DNA of 53,223 nt from an uncultured bacterium (GTDB lineage: Bacteria; Pseudomonadota; Alphaproteobacteria; Rhodospirillales; Rhodospirillaceae), in NCBI GenBank assembly GCA_903888485.1, contig CAISTS010000026.1, forward strand, positions 1 through 53,223, written 5' to 3'. Under the pieces are notes generated by a model, which saw only the letters and a program-made list of their open reading frames with translations, searched no databases and had not been told where the DNA came from. Below are positions 24,473 through 32,486 of this stretch, in pieces. The position numbers and the translations under genes are program-made. The first letter of the stretch is position 1, and each line of letters opens with the position of its first letter.

Positions 24473-24892
24473 CTAGGCGAGAGCGTCGAGTGCCTTTTGG
24501 AAACGGCCGGCGTGCGACTTTTCGGCTTTCGCCAGAGTCTCGAACCAATCGGCGATCTCGTCGAAGCCTTCCTCGCGCGCCGACTTGGCCATGCCCGGAT
24601 ACATGTCGGTGTACTCGTGGGTTTCACCGGCGACCGAGGCCTTCAGATTGTCGCGTGTCTCGCCGATTGGGTATCCGGTTGCCGGATCGCCGACCGCTTC
24701 GAGATACTCGAGGTGGCCGAAGGCGTGTCCGGTTTCGCCTTCCGCCGTCGAGCGGAACAACGCCGAGACTTCGTTCTGGCCTTCAACGTCGGCCTTCTGC
24801 GCGAAATAGAGATAGCGCCGGTTCGCCTGACTCTCGCCGGCGAACGCCGCTTTCAGATTGCCCTCGGTCTTTGAGCCCTTGAGGTTTGCCAT
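24473..24892 (-). CDS. Rubrerythrin without rubredoxin domain
   Basis: 139 residues, only the ferritin-like four-helix domain. Diiron ligands by position: Glu20 (FAGESQAN), Glu53 and His56 (EGETGH), Glu90 or Glu93 (AGETHEY), Glu124 and His127 (AEKSH). There is no Cys in the protein, so the C-terminal rubredoxin electron donor of classical rubrerythrin is absent and an external donor is needed. It would reduce hydrogen peroxide to water in the cytoplasm. ATG has a strong AAGGAGGG ribosome site. An ICE-like box and a promoter lie upstream, and irr is the next gene upstream on the same strand. Confidence 0.95.
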   Translation of the reverse strand: MANLKGSKTEGNLKAAFAGESQANRRYLYFAQKADVEGQNEVSALFRSTAEGETGHAFGHLEYLEAVGDPATGYPIGETRDNLKASVAGETHEYTDMYPGMAKSAREEGFDEIADWFETLAKAEKSHAGRFQKALDALA

Positions 24893-24955
24893 AATGTGCC
24901 CTCCTTAATGTTGAACGCGTGAAAACGACCGCAACTGCGACCTGCCCAGGGGATT

Positions 24956-24984
24956 CATGTACGATGCCGCGCTGCACAAGTCAA
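24956..24984 (-). promoter_or_regulatory. Candidate promoter of the rubrerythrin gene
   Basis: On the minus strand TTGACT (24979-24984), a 17-base spacer and TACATG (24956-24961). The -35 is near consensus and the -10 is weak, which fits a promoter needing activation. The ICE-like box starts four bases upstream of the -35. Confidence 0.5.
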
Positions 24985-24988
24985 GTTG

Positions 24989-25005
24989 TTTAGAATAATT
25001 CTAAT
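24989..25005. promoter_or_regulatory. ICE-like Irr box upstream of rubrerythrin
   Basis: TTTAGAA-TAA-TTCTAAT matches the published iron control element pattern TTTAGAA-N3-TTCTAAA at 13 of 14 defined positions. It lies 97 bases upstream of the rubrerythrin start, just upstream of the -35 hexamer, and only 51 bases beyond the 3' end of irr. Confidence 0.75.
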
Positions 25006-25055
25006 TAGACAGGGTCCATCTGCGGAAAGCCATGGAGGAGCTTTAAGCTGCGGCT

Positions 25056-25478
25056 TTATGCCCGGATGCGGATGATGACATCGACGCGGGAAATCTCGGC
25101 GCCACCGGGGGCTGCGGGCAAAGCCGCGATCGAAACCTGATCGTCAGCGATGTCTTCGAGCTGGCCGGAGCGCTCGAAGTAGAAATGGTGGTGGTTGCCG
25201 GTGTTGGTGTCGAAGTACGAGCTGCTTGAGTCGATGGAGATCTCCCGCAGCAGGCCCTTGGCGGTAAAGTCATGCAGGGCGTTGTACACCGTGGCCAGCG
25301 ACACATCGACGCGATGGCCCTTGGCTTCGTTGAACAGCTGCTCGGCGCTGCAATGGCGATGACCACGGGCGAACAGCAGCTTGGCAAGGGCGAGGCGCTG
25401 GCGCGTCGGACGCAGGCCCGCGGCGCGCAGGCGCTCAAGGACGGTAACGTTGATTGCCGAGGGTTTCTTCTGTCGCAT
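25056..25478 (-). CDS. irr: Iron response regulator Irr (Fur superfamily)
   Basis: 140 residues from ATG 25478 (GGGA six bases upstream; ATG 25484 and TTG 25490 are alternatives). The winged helix shows GLRPTRQRLALAKLLFA and VSLATVYNALHDFTAKGLL. The dimer domain has NHHHFYFE (His96-98), the HHH haem-binding motif of Irr. The CxxC zinc pairs of Fur and PerR are missing, and the N-terminal GCPW-type haem motif of Bradyrhizobium Irr is also missing, as in many other Irr proteins. Irr binds ICE boxes at low iron and is destabilised or released by haem when iron is ample. ICE-like boxes upstream of this gene and of rubrerythrin point to self-control and to a local target. Confidence 0.9.
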   Translation of the reverse strand: MRQKKPSAINVTVLERLRAAGLRPTRQRLALAKLLFARGHRHCSAEQLFNEAKGHRVDVSLATVYNALHDFTAKGLLREISIDSSSSYFDTNTGNHHHFYFERSGQLEDIADDQVSIAALPAAPGGAEISRVDVIIRIRA

Positions 25479-25534
25479 GCTCATTCCCAACTACCTGCGG
25501 CCGTACGCCGAAGTTATCCACATTCATAAGCTAC

Positions 25535-25551
25535 TTTAGAAGGTTTTTAAA
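25535..25551. promoter_or_regulatory. ICE-like Irr box upstream of irr
   Basis: TTTAGAA-GGT-TTTTAAA matches TTTAGAA-N3-TTCTAAA at 13 of 14 defined positions. It ends 57 bases upstream of the irr ATG and overlaps a possible promoter on the minus strand (TTTAAA, 17 bases, TATGAA), a placement suited to self-repression. Confidence 0.65.
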
Positions 25552-25633
25552 GCCCCGGAGCGCGCGCAAACGAGAAGTTTTTCAATACGATGACTGGAAG
25601 AAGGCGGCGGCGGGGAAGGCGCGGCCCGAGGGT

Positions 25634-25700
25634 AAAAAAGTGGTGGATCGACGAGCCGTTTGGGGGATGAGGGGGAGGGGAAGCGGCTCGGTCGATCCAC
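25634..25700 (-). terminator. Long-stem terminator downstream of the cold-shock gene
   Basis: Inverted arms 25643-25658 and 25684-25700 (16-17 bases, one bulged G) enclose a 25-base loop that is C-rich on the minus strand. Read on the minus strand the hairpin is followed by six T (25634-25639). It separates the cold-shock gene from irr. The rest of 25552-25876 contains no gene that I can support; a run of nine G occurs near 25713. Confidence 0.75.
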
Positions 25701-25876
25701 CCATGTGCCCCGAGGGGGGGGGCCATGTTTTGGGAGAAAACCAGCTAACGTGACCGCAAATCTCGCGCCCAATTGTGTTTCAAGTGGGGCGCCGATCTTA
25801 CAATTTTGTCAGATGTAGAGACGCCCCCAAGGCATTTCACGCCCGGTGGTGGTGGCGGCGTGCCCCGGTGCCCGGT

Positions 25877-26425
25877 CTAGTGCTGATGGTGATCGAAGCG
25901 CGACGCTTGCGAAGATTGCGACTGCGGCGCCGGCGCGAGAATTTCGACACGTACCGCCATCGGGCCCTTTTTGCCGGGACGCACGTGCATGCGCACGCGC
26001 TGTCCGGATTCCAGCCGATCAAGGTTCGAACGCTGCAGCGCGCCGATGCCAATGAACACATCGGCGCCGCCGTCGATCGGCATGCCGAAGCCGTAGCCCT
26101 TATCGACGGCAAAGAATTTGATCTCGCCGTCGAGCACGATCTCGTCTTCGTCGGTTTGCGGCATGTCGTCGGAAACCGTTGAATCATCGACCTCGCCGAT
26201 GCCCGCGACTTGCGGACCGCGCGGGCCCTCCGTGAGATCGCACGTGAGCGTCGCACCTTGACGCAAGGTACGAAGACCTGCGCGCTGCACGACTGAAATA
26301 TGCAGGAATGCATCCGCCGACCCATCCATCGGCGCCACAAACCCGAAGCCCTTTGCCGGGTTAAAACACTTAACCTTAGCGGTCACGCCCGTCTTGGCGG
26401 AACCCGCCGAAGAAGACGACTGCAT
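25877..26425 (-). CDS. Double cold-shock-domain protein
   Basis: 182 residues from ATG 26425. Two cold-shock domains: the first at about 15-80 (VKCFNPAKGFGFVAPMDGSA, DAFLHISVV) and the second at about 100-165 (GEIKFFAVDKGYGFGMPIDG, ADVFIGIGALQ). RNP1 (KGFGFV) is intact in the first; the second has KGYGFG, and its RNP2 is DVFIGI rather than DVFVHx, so nucleic-acid binding may be weaker. The tail is Gln/Ser/His-rich (SQSSQASRFDHHQH). Alphaproteobacteria such as Caulobacter encode two-CSD proteins (CspC, CspD type) tied to stationary phase. Single-stranded nucleic-acid chaperone, cytoplasmic. Confidence 0.92.
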   Translation of the reverse strand: MQSSSSAGSAKTGVTAKVKCFNPAKGFGFVAPMDGSADAFLHISVVQRAGLRTLRQGATLTCDLTEGPRGPQVAGIGEVDDSTVSDDMPQTDEDEIVLDGEIKFFAVDKGYGFGMPIDGGADVFIGIGALQRSNLDRLESGQRVRMHVRPGKKGPMAVRVEILAPAPQSQSSQASRFDHHQH

Positions 26426-26604
26426 CGGAAAATAAAACCTTGAAATCCCCACCCCAAGAGACTCGACTCTACACCATCTCGTGTAGTGGTCCAACAAAGT
26501 CCGAACCTTTGCGCGAGCGTGAGAAAGCTTTTCTTACGTGCGATGCTCCTATTGCAGTGCACACGGAAGCCCCGATGGAATGGGCACTCCTCACCGATGG
26601 GCAG

Positions 26605-28095
26605 CTAGGTCATCACGCACTTCACCGCCGCCTGCCAGCCGGCGAGCAGGGATTGCCGCTGGTCGGCGCGCATCTGTGGTGTGGCGCGGAAATCGAGTTT
26701 CCACGCAGCGCTGATATCCCCCAGTGAACCGAAAACATTTGCACCCAGTCCCGCAAGAAAGGCCGCACCGAGCACTGTCGTCTCGGCATAGACGGGACGT
26801 TCAACGGGGACCTCGGTGATGTCCGCGAGGAATTGAAGCAACCAGTTGTTAGCGATCATTCCTCCATCAACGCGCAGGGCTGTCGGCGCGGCCACGCCGT
26901 CCTGACGCAAGGCCGTGAGAAGGTCGTGAGTCTGGTAGCAAACCGATTCTAGGCCCGCGCGTACGATGTGTGCTATTCCAGAGTCACGGGTAAGACCTAA
27001 GATGGCGCCGCGCGCGTGGGGATTCCAATGGGGCGCGCCGAGCCCGGTGAACGCGGGCACGAAGTACACTTTCCCGGTGCCGCCGGCGTCCTCTAGCTCA
27101 ACCGCGAATTTCTCGGACTCCGCGGCCGAGCCGATCATCTTGGCGTTGTCGCGCAGCCATTGGACGACCGTGCCGGCGTTGAAAATGCTGCCCTCGAGGG
27201 CATAGGTCGTTTTGCCGCCCAGGCGATAGGCGATTGTTGTGAGCAAACGGTTGCGCGAGGGCAACGCTTGGTGGCCTGTGTTCACCAACACGAAACAGCC
27301 CGTGCCGTAAGTGCTCTTGATCATGCCCGGTGCGAAGCACGCTTGGCCGACGAGCGCGCCCTGTTGATCGCCGACCAGCGCGGTGATGGGGATGCTGCGT
27401 CCGAACAGCGCTGGATCGCTCGCACCGAAGTCGCCGGCGGTATCGCGCACGTCCGGCAGCAGGGACTTCGGCACGCCGAATAGCGCAAGAAGTCCGTCGT
27501 CCCAACGTCCGTTGTGGATGTCGAACAGCATCGTGCGCGAGGCGTTGGTGGCATCGGTCGCGTGCACGCGGCCACCTGTCAACCGCCAGAGCAGGAAGGT
27601 ATCGATGGTCCCGAAAGCAAGCTCACCCTTCTCGGCGCCCGCGCGTGCGCCGGGGATGCTGTCGAGGATCCACTGCAGTTTCGTCGCTGAGAAGTACGAA
27701 TCGATCAGCAGGCCGGTCTTATTTTGGATCGCGCCTTCGTGGCCGGCGTCACGCAGCGCCGCGCACAAAGGGGCGCCGCGCCGGTCCTGCCAGACGATGG
27801 CGTTGGTCACGGGCGCGCCGGTCCTTCTGTTCCAGACGACCGTGGTTTCGCGCTGATTGGTGATGCCGATAGCGGCAATGCCGTCCGCACCGCCGGTTTG
27901 TTCGATCACCTTGCGGCAGACGCCGAGCACCGCTTGCCAGATCTCCTCGGCATCATGCTCGACCCAGCCGTCGGCGGGAAAGATTTGGCGCAAAGGCGTT
28001 TGCGAAACGGCAAGCGGTTTGCCGCGCGCGTCGAACATGACGGCGCGGGTCGATGTGGTGCCTTGGTCGATGGCAAGAATGCGTGGCTCAGCCAT
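26605..28095 (-). CDS. glpK: Glycerol kinase
   Basis: 496 residues. FGGY-kinase signatures: [20 protein letters not shown] at the N-terminus, [27 protein letters not shown], the second domain [12 protein letters not shown], and the adenosine motif [20 protein letters not shown]. It phosphorylates glycerol with ATP to sn-glycerol 3-phosphate. The neighbouring genes glpF, glpD and glpR are not in the window, so the gene is isolated from a glp regulon. It follows the cyclic-nucleotide-binding gene by 33 bases on the same strand, which hints at shared transcription. Confidence 0.96.
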   Translation of the reverse strand: MAEPRILAIDQGTTSTRAVMFDARGKPLAVSQTPLRQIFPADGWVEHDAEEIWQAVLGVCRKVIEQTGGADGIAAIGITNQRETTVVWNRRTGAPVTNAIVWQDRRGAPLCAALRDAGHEGAIQNKTGLLIDSYFSATKLQWILDSIPGARAGAEKGELAFGTIDTFLLWRLTGGRVHATDATNASRTMLFDIHNGRWDDGLLALFGVPKSLLPDVRDTAGDFGASDPALFGRSIPITALVGDQQGALVGQACFAPGMIKSTYGTGCFVLVNTGHQALPSRNRLLTTIAYRLGGKTTYALEGSIFNAGTVVQWLRDNAKMIGSAAESEKFAVELEDAGGTGKVYFVPAFTGLGAPHWNPHARGAILGLTRDSGIAHIVRAGLESVCYQTHDLLTALRQDGVAAPTALRVDGGMIANNWLLQFLADITEVPVERPVYAETTVLGAAFLAGLGANVFGSLGDISAAWKLDFRATPQMRADQRQSLLAGWQAAVKCVMT

Positions 28096-28128
28096 GGGCC
28101 AAGCTTAGCTCATTTGGCGGAGCAGGCT

Positions 28129-30105
28129 CTAGGCGACTTCGCTGACTTGGCTGCCGACGTCGCTCTCGTTGTCGCCGCTATTGAGGAAGGCTTGCCAGTC
28201 GTAGTCGTTGTCTTCCTCGATGTTAAAGCTCTGCGCCCAGACCGGATCGCTGTTGTGTTGATCGTGCGAGACGTGGACCTGCTTCTCGGCGCGCTGCAGG
28301 TTGCGCTCGGTGATGATCGCCATGCGCGCCGCGCCGTGGTCCTTGTAGACCGTCAGCGCCATACGGAACGCATCCGACGACTGGCGCATGTATTCCCACT
28401 CGCCGCTGTGCTTGGCCAGGAGAAACAGCGCCGAGCCGAGCGTGTTCTGGATCGAGGCCCACTGCAGCGGCGCCGTATCGGGCGTGCGCACTTGCAGCGA
28501 ACCCGTGCAGCAGCGCACGGCGTATTCCAGCACCGGAATGCTGCGTACGTTATCGCCGTAGACCTGAAGGATCTGCGCCAGCGTGTTGGAGACTTCCGAC
28601 CACCGGATCGGATGGGTGTAGCGGTTGAACACCTGACGCGACGCCTGGCAGGCATGGATAGCTTCACGCAGCGCGTTGTCGTCGCCGATGGCCATGTCGA
28701 TCTTGTACAGCACGCAGCCGAGGCGATACTTCACCAGGCCCCAGTCGAGGCCCTGGCGGCGGCGCGAAATGTGCATCAGCGCGCGGCGATAGGCGTCGGC
28801 GGCCTGTTCGAGGCAGTCGGTGTCGTTGGAGCGTTCAGCGATGATCTGCAGCACGAGGCCGAGCTGCTGATAGAGCTGGCCGAGGATCGGGTTCTGTTCT
28901 TGGCCGGCAAGATCGATGGCCGCGCGCCAAGCTTCGACGGCGGTGTGATACCAGCTGCGGTCCCCTTCGAGCTGCGCGCAGATGGCCGCGGCGTTGCCGT
29001 AGCAGAATAGGATCGAAGCGCGTTCGCTGGGCTCAAGGCCCGCCGACGGATCAAGACCCATGGCGCGCGCGGACTGGGCGACCGCCGGCAGCGCAGAACG
29101 CAAGATGCGTCCCTGCGGGAAACTGCGCGGATCGATAGCCGCCAACGCCACGGCGCGGATCAAAGGCACCCAATCAGTGTAGAAGTCCACTGGAACGGTC
29201 AGCGTGTTCAGCGTCGTGAATCGGCCGGGCCGCTCGCCGGGGCTCGAGGCTGTCGCGGTGAAATGCAGTTCAAGATTGCGGCCGGTCGGATCGATATTGC
29301 CCCAGATCAACAGATCGGCGTTCTGCTCGCCCATCCAGGCGCGCGCTTCGCGCGTCGCGCGGCGCATCAGATCGTCGTTGAAGATTCCGCCAGGTTCGGA
29401 CACGCCGGGCATGGTCTTGGTGAGGTCGCGGTCCAGCGCGGCGGCGCGCAAGCCCGGAATGCCGTCGAGCGCGGCCAGCAGCGACTTGCGCTGGGCGTCT
29501 TCGTAGTCGTCACGGATCTTGCCGACGAGAATGAGAATGTCGGCCGGCGGCGGGTTCTTGGTTTTGCGGCCAGGACGGCGCGTCGGGTCTTTGACGACGG
29601 CGTCGAAAATCTTCTCCATGAAATTCGGCTTGCGCTCGCCGATCAGATTGAGCGGCAGCGGGCGGCCGATGCGCAAGGGCGCGGGTGCAACCGTGGGCGA
29701 CTCGCTGGCGATCGGTACCGGTAAATTGGAGATGACCGACTTGTAGGCCGCAGCGCGCACAGGATCGCCACCTTCGGGCGAGCGCATGCGCTTGGCCAGC
29801 TTGGTCATCACCTTGAGGGCGGTGCCGGGGTCGGCTTCCATCTGGCGCAGGAATTCGTCGCGGGGGATCGCCTTCACGGTGACCGCGCCGCGCGCACGCG
29901 CCGTATTCGAACGGGGCGCATTGTCGAGCACGCCCATCTCGCCGAACAATTCGCCGGCTTTGAGACGCTGAAGGACCGTCAGCCCTTCGGGGCCGTCCTT
30001 GATCAGTTCGACCGAACCTTCGAGAACTTCAAAGGCCCATTGGCTATCGCTGCCCTCGCGATAGATGGTCTCGCCGTCTTTGTAGGTTTTCGTGACCGTT
30101 CTCAA
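28129..30105 (-). CDS. Cyclic-nucleotide-binding domain protein with TPR-like repeats
   Basis: About 658 residues from a TTG at 30105 (AGGGAA upstream); a longer frame to 30243 adds 46 residues that look non-coding. Residues 1-120 are a CNB domain whose phosphate-binding cassette GELFGEMGVLDNAPRSNTA keeps the Glu and Arg that hold the cyclic phosphate. A linker leads to an alpha/beta domain (DILILVGKIRDDYED, NADLLIWGNIDPTGRNLELH) like those preceding TPRs in TolB/FlgO-type signalling proteins. From about 400 on there are helical repeats with W and LG spacing (IRWSEVSNTLAQIL, LQWASIQNTLGSALFLL). The C-terminus is acidic. No signal peptide, membrane segment or DNA-binding domain: a cytosolic cAMP/cGMP-sensing scaffold is inferred. 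Confidence 0.8.
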   Translation of the reverse strand: MRTVTKTYKDGETIYREGSDSQWAFEVLEGSVELIKDGPEGLTVLQRLKAGELFGEMGVLDNAPRSNTARARGAVTVKAIPRDEFLRQMEADPGTALKVMTKLAKRMRSPEGGDPVRAAAYKSVISNLPVPIASESPTVAPAPLRIGRPLPLNLIGERKPNFMEKIFDAVVKDPTRRPGRKTKNPPPADILILVGKIRDDYEDAQRKSLLAALDGIPGLRAAALDRDLTKTMPGVSEPGGIFNDDLMRRATREARAWMGEQNADLLIWGNIDPTGRNLELHFTATASSPGERPGRFTTLNTLTVPVDFYTDWVPLIRAVALAAIDPRSFPQGRILRSALPAVAQSARAMGLDPSAGLEPSERASILFCYGNAAAICAQLEGDRSWYHTAVEAWRAAIDLAGQEQNPILGQLYQQLGLVLQIIAERSNDTDCLEQAADAYRRALMHISRRRQGLDWGLVKYRLGCVLYKIDMAIGDDNALREAIHACQASRQVFNRYTHPIRWSEVSNTLAQILQVYGDNVRSIPVLEYAVRCCTGSLQVRTPDTAPLQWASIQNTLGSALFLLAKHSGEWEYMRQSSDAFRMALTVYKDHGAARMAIITERNLQRAEKQVHVSHDQHNSDPVWAQSFNIEEDNDYDWQAFLNSGDNESDVGSQVSEVA

Positions 30106-30251
30106 GGCGCTATTCCCTGATAAGGCGGGCGCTTCTGCACCGGGCCTGGCATGAGGGGATAATTTCGGCCCAAACGGTTTAATAAAGATTAAGTCGCCAC
30201 TCCGACGAGGGCGCTGGTGTCTCAGCCCTTTACGCGCCGTCAAAGCGGATA

Positions 30252-30269
30252 ATAGTGTAATTACACTAT
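30252..30269. promoter_or_regulatory. Perfect 18-bp palindrome, candidate operator
   Basis: ATAGTGTAATTACACTAT is exactly self-complementary and AT-rich in a GC-rich context. It overlaps the last codons of the MarR gene (stop at 30266-30268) and lies 147 bases upstream of the start of the cyclic-nucleotide-binding gene. Size and symmetry fit a MarR-type dimer site. Confidence 0.6.
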
Positions 30270-30748
30270 ATGGAAATAGCGGCCTTGGTCCCGACCTCCA
30301 AGGCTTGCAAAAGCACGCTCGACTGGCTGGCGCCCAGGCGCTGCGTGAGGGCAGTTTGGGCGCTGCGCCAGAGGCTTGTGGCCATATTCAGCGCGGCCTG
30401 ACCGGCCTCGGTCAGGACCAGGGCATCCGGCCGCCGTCCTGCGCCACCTTCGCTACTGATGTAGCCCGCCGCACGCAACGGCTTAAGGTTACGGCTGAGG
30501 GTGGTGCGGTCCATGGCGAGCAGCTTTGCCACCACACCGGCGGAGGTCACATCGCGCGCGGCGATGGCAATCAGGATGTTGAATTGGTTCGATTTTATCC
30601 CGCTCGGCGCTAAGGCCTCGTCGAACACCCGGCTGATGGCCCGCGCCGTGCGCCGGGCGTGATGGCACAGGCAGACTTCGATGATAGCCTGGGGGGATAG
30701 GGTGGCTTCGATGGGGTTGGAAGGCTTCATATGATGCATATACATCAT
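30266..30748 (-). CDS. MarR-family transcriptional regulator
   Basis: 160 residues from ATG 30748 (GGAGGG six bases upstream; three more ATG codons follow within 18 bases). Winged-helix MarR fold: IKSNQFNILIAIAARDVTSA, recognition helix AKLLAMDRTTLSRNLKPLRA, and wing SSEGGAGRRPDALVLTEAG. The segment VCLCHHARRTARAISRVFDE with Cys-x-Cys near the N-terminus could be redox-active, as in OhrR-type members, but this is inference. Two palindromes at its own ends (30730-30749 and 30252-30269) are candidate operators. It lies 18 bases after a short hypothetical gene on the same strand. Confidence 0.92.
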   Translation of the reverse strand: MMYMHHMKPSNPIEATLSPQAIIEVCLCHHARRTARAISRVFDEALAPSGIKSNQFNILIAIAARDVTSAGVVAKLLAMDRTTLSRNLKPLRAAGYISSEGGAGRRPDALVLTEAGQAALNMATSLWRSAQTALTQRLGASQSSVLLQALEVGTKAAISI

Positions 30749-30749
30749 A
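30730..30749. promoter_or_regulatory. Imperfect 20-bp palindrome over the marR start codon
   Basis: TATGATGCATATACATCATA has nine of ten base pairs symmetric. It covers the first codons of the MarR gene, a position suited to self-repression, though some symmetry could come from the repeated ATG and CAT codons. Confidence 0.35.
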
Positions 30750-30766
30750 AAGGCCCTCCCCGGAAG

Positions 30767-31015
30767 CTAGTCGCCGCCGTCCTCGCGCTTGATGGCGCCC
30801 TGATAGACGCGTGCGGTCTTGTCCTGGAAACGCGCGGTCACATAGCGGTTGCCGTTGGCGTCACGGCCGAAATCGAGCGCCATGGCGCCCGATTCCACGG
30901 CTGCCGCGGCTTCGCTGTCCTTGATGGCGAAGGACTTCGCCAAGGAGCCGATCAAGGCGGCGATCTCGCTGTACATCTCGCGGTGCTCGGGGGAGGGCGG
31001 CGGGGGCTTGCTCAT
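30767..31015 (-). CDS. Short conserved-looking protein of unknown function
   Basis: 82 residues from ATG 31015; the frame extends upstream, but there it overlaps the region before the divergent fasciclin gene, and the ribosome site is weak for all candidates. Pro-rich N-terminus (MSKPPPPSPEH), a helix (MYSEIAALIGSLAKSFAI), then strand-like segments AMALDFGRDANGNRYVTARF and TARVYQGAIKREDGGD. No membrane segment or Cys. I do not recognise a family. It ends 18 bases before the MarR gene and is probably co-transcribed with it. Confidence 0.65.
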   Translation of the reverse strand: MSKPPPPSPEHREMYSEIAALIGSLAKSFAIKDSEAAAAVESGAMALDFGRDANGNRYVTARFQDKTARVYQGAIKREDGGD

Positions 31016-31134
31016 GAATGAATTCGCTTTAGGGGACGACTCCAATGATGGCATCTTTGCCGCTGGCGAGTCGCGCCCACAAGCCCCGAATGTGCCGCGG
31101 GCCGATGCGCCGTATCCAACGAAAGGCCCCACCC

Positions 31135-31605
31135 ATGATCCGCGCTCTGTTCGCTGCCGCCCTGCTTGCGACGGTTTGCGCCGCGCGGGCCGAAGCCAAG
31201 GATATCCTCGGCACGGTGCAGGACGCCGGCACGTTCACCATCCTTCTGCAGGCCGTGAAGAATACCGGACTGACCGAAACCCTTTCCGCGCCCGGTCCCA
31301 TCACCATCTTCGCGCCCACCGACGACGCCTTCGCCAAGCTAGGCCCTGAGAAGCTGAAGGATCTGATGAAGCCGGAGAACAAAGAGAAGCTGCGCAACAT
31401 CCTCAGCTACCACATCGTCGATGGCAAAGCGGTGTCGCGCGATTTCCTCGGCAAACGTCTCGAGGCGGCGACCATCCAGGGCGGCTCGCTGCTCATCGAC
31501 GCGACCAAGGGTGTCACCGTCGACAACGCCAAAATGGTCAAAGCCGATATCATTGCCGACAACGGTTTCATCCATGTGATTGATACCGTCGTGATGCCGA
31601 AATAG
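31135..31605 (+). CDS. Exported fasciclin (FAS1) domain protein
   Basis: 156 residues from ATG 31135 with a signal peptide (MIRALFAAALLATVCAARAEA). The mature part is a single FAS1 domain: FTILLQAVKNTGLTETLSAP, the H1 motif ITIFAPTDDAFAKL, RNILSYHIVDGKA and the H2-end motif NGFIHVIDTVVMPK. FAS1 proteins mediate weak adhesion or matrix binding; bacterial single-domain versions are periplasmic or secreted. It starts 28 bases upstream of the hydrolase-transport operon and may be the first gene of that transcript. Confidence 0.94.
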   Translation: MIRALFAAALLATVCAARAEAKDILGTVQDAGTFTILLQAVKNTGLTETLSAPGPITIFAPTDDAFAKLGPEKLKDLMKPENKEKLRNILSYHIVDGKAVSRDFLGKRLEAATIQGGSLLIDATKGVTVDNAKMVKADIIADNGFIHVIDTVVMPK

Positions 31606-31633
31606 TCTCGAGCCAGTTCAAAGAGTGCCACCG

Positions 31634-32479
31634 ATGCATATGAAGTTTGTCAGCTACGAATACACCCATGGTCCGCGCTTCGGCGCGGTCATCGGCAACG
31701 ACATCATCGACCTGTCCGATGCCGGGCATACGCTGCGCTCGGTGTTGGCCACGGGTCCCCTCGACAATCTTCAGGCCGTGGCCTCCAAGCGCAAGCCGAC
31801 CGTCGCGCTCGATCACGTCGTCCTGCTGCAGGTGATTCCCGACGCCGCGCGGGTTATTTGCATCGGCAAGAACTACAAGGACCACGCCGCCGAAATGGGC
31901 GGCCCCGTCGCCGAGAACCCGGTGTTGTTCATGCGCACGCCGCAGTCGCTGGTAGGCCACCGCCAATCGATCGTCTGCCCCAGCGCGTCAAAGGAATACG
32001 ACTACGAGGGCGAGCTCGCCGTCATCATCGGCCGAGGCGGTCGGCGCATCCCGCCCGAGAAGGCGCTGTCTCACGTCGCCGGCTACACCTGCTTCCTCGA
32101 CGGCAGTGTGCGCGATTACCAGAAGCACTCCTTCACCGCCGGTAAGAATTTTGATTCCTCCGGCGCTTGCGGGCCGTGGCTGGTGCCGGCGACCGAGGTG
32201 CCGGACCCGCAGAACCTCATGCTCACCACGCGCATCAACGGCGAAGTCGTGCAGCAGGCCAACACGCGCGACATGATCTATTCGGTGGCGCAGACCATTT
32301 CCTACATCTCGACCTTCACGCACCTCGAGCCCGGCGACGTCATCTCCACCGGCACGCCCGCCGGTGTAGGCGCGGCGCGCAAGCCGCCCAAGTGGCTGAA
32401 ACCCGGCGACAAAGTCGAGGTCGAGATCGAACGCATCGGCGTGCTGGCCAACACCGTCATCTCAGAGCCCTCGGTCTGA
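31634..32479 (+). CDS. Fumarylacetoacetate hydrolase (FAH) family protein
   Basis: About 281 residues from ATG 31634 (ATG 31640 and GTG 31625 possible). Motifs: VICIGKNYKDHAAEMGG, metal-binding EYDYEGELAVIIG (two acidic ligands), DGSVRDYQ (third ligand) and FTAGKNFDSSGACGPW, with STGTPAGVGAARKPPKWLKP near the end. The family hydrolyses C-C bonds or decarboxylates oxo-acids with Mg2+ (fumarylpyruvate or acylpyruvate hydrolases, 2-hydroxyhepta-2,4-diene-1,7-dioate isomerase). The substrate is not readable. It lies 7 bases upstream of oppB, so an acid released from imported peptides could be the substrate; that is inference. Confidence 0.92.
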   Translation: MHMKFVSYEYTHGPRFGAVIGNDIIDLSDAGHTLRSVLATGPLDNLQAVASKRKPTVALDHVVLLQVIPDAARVICIGKNYKDHAAEMGGPVAENPVLFMRTPQSLVGHRQSIVCPSASKEYDYEGELAVIIGRGGRRIPPEKALSHVAGYTCFLDGSVRDYQKHSFTAGKNFDSSGACGPWLVPATEVPDPQNLMLTTRINGEVVQQANTRDMIYSVAQTISYISTFTHLEPGDVISTGTPAGVGAARKPPKWLKPGDKVEVEIERIGVLANTVISEPSV

Positions 32480-32486
32480 TCGCCGG

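Noticed and set aside
27724..29010. 428-codon plus-strand frame across glpK and the CNB-TPR gene
   Set aside because: It runs antisense over two real genes and across their boundary, with no recognisable domain.
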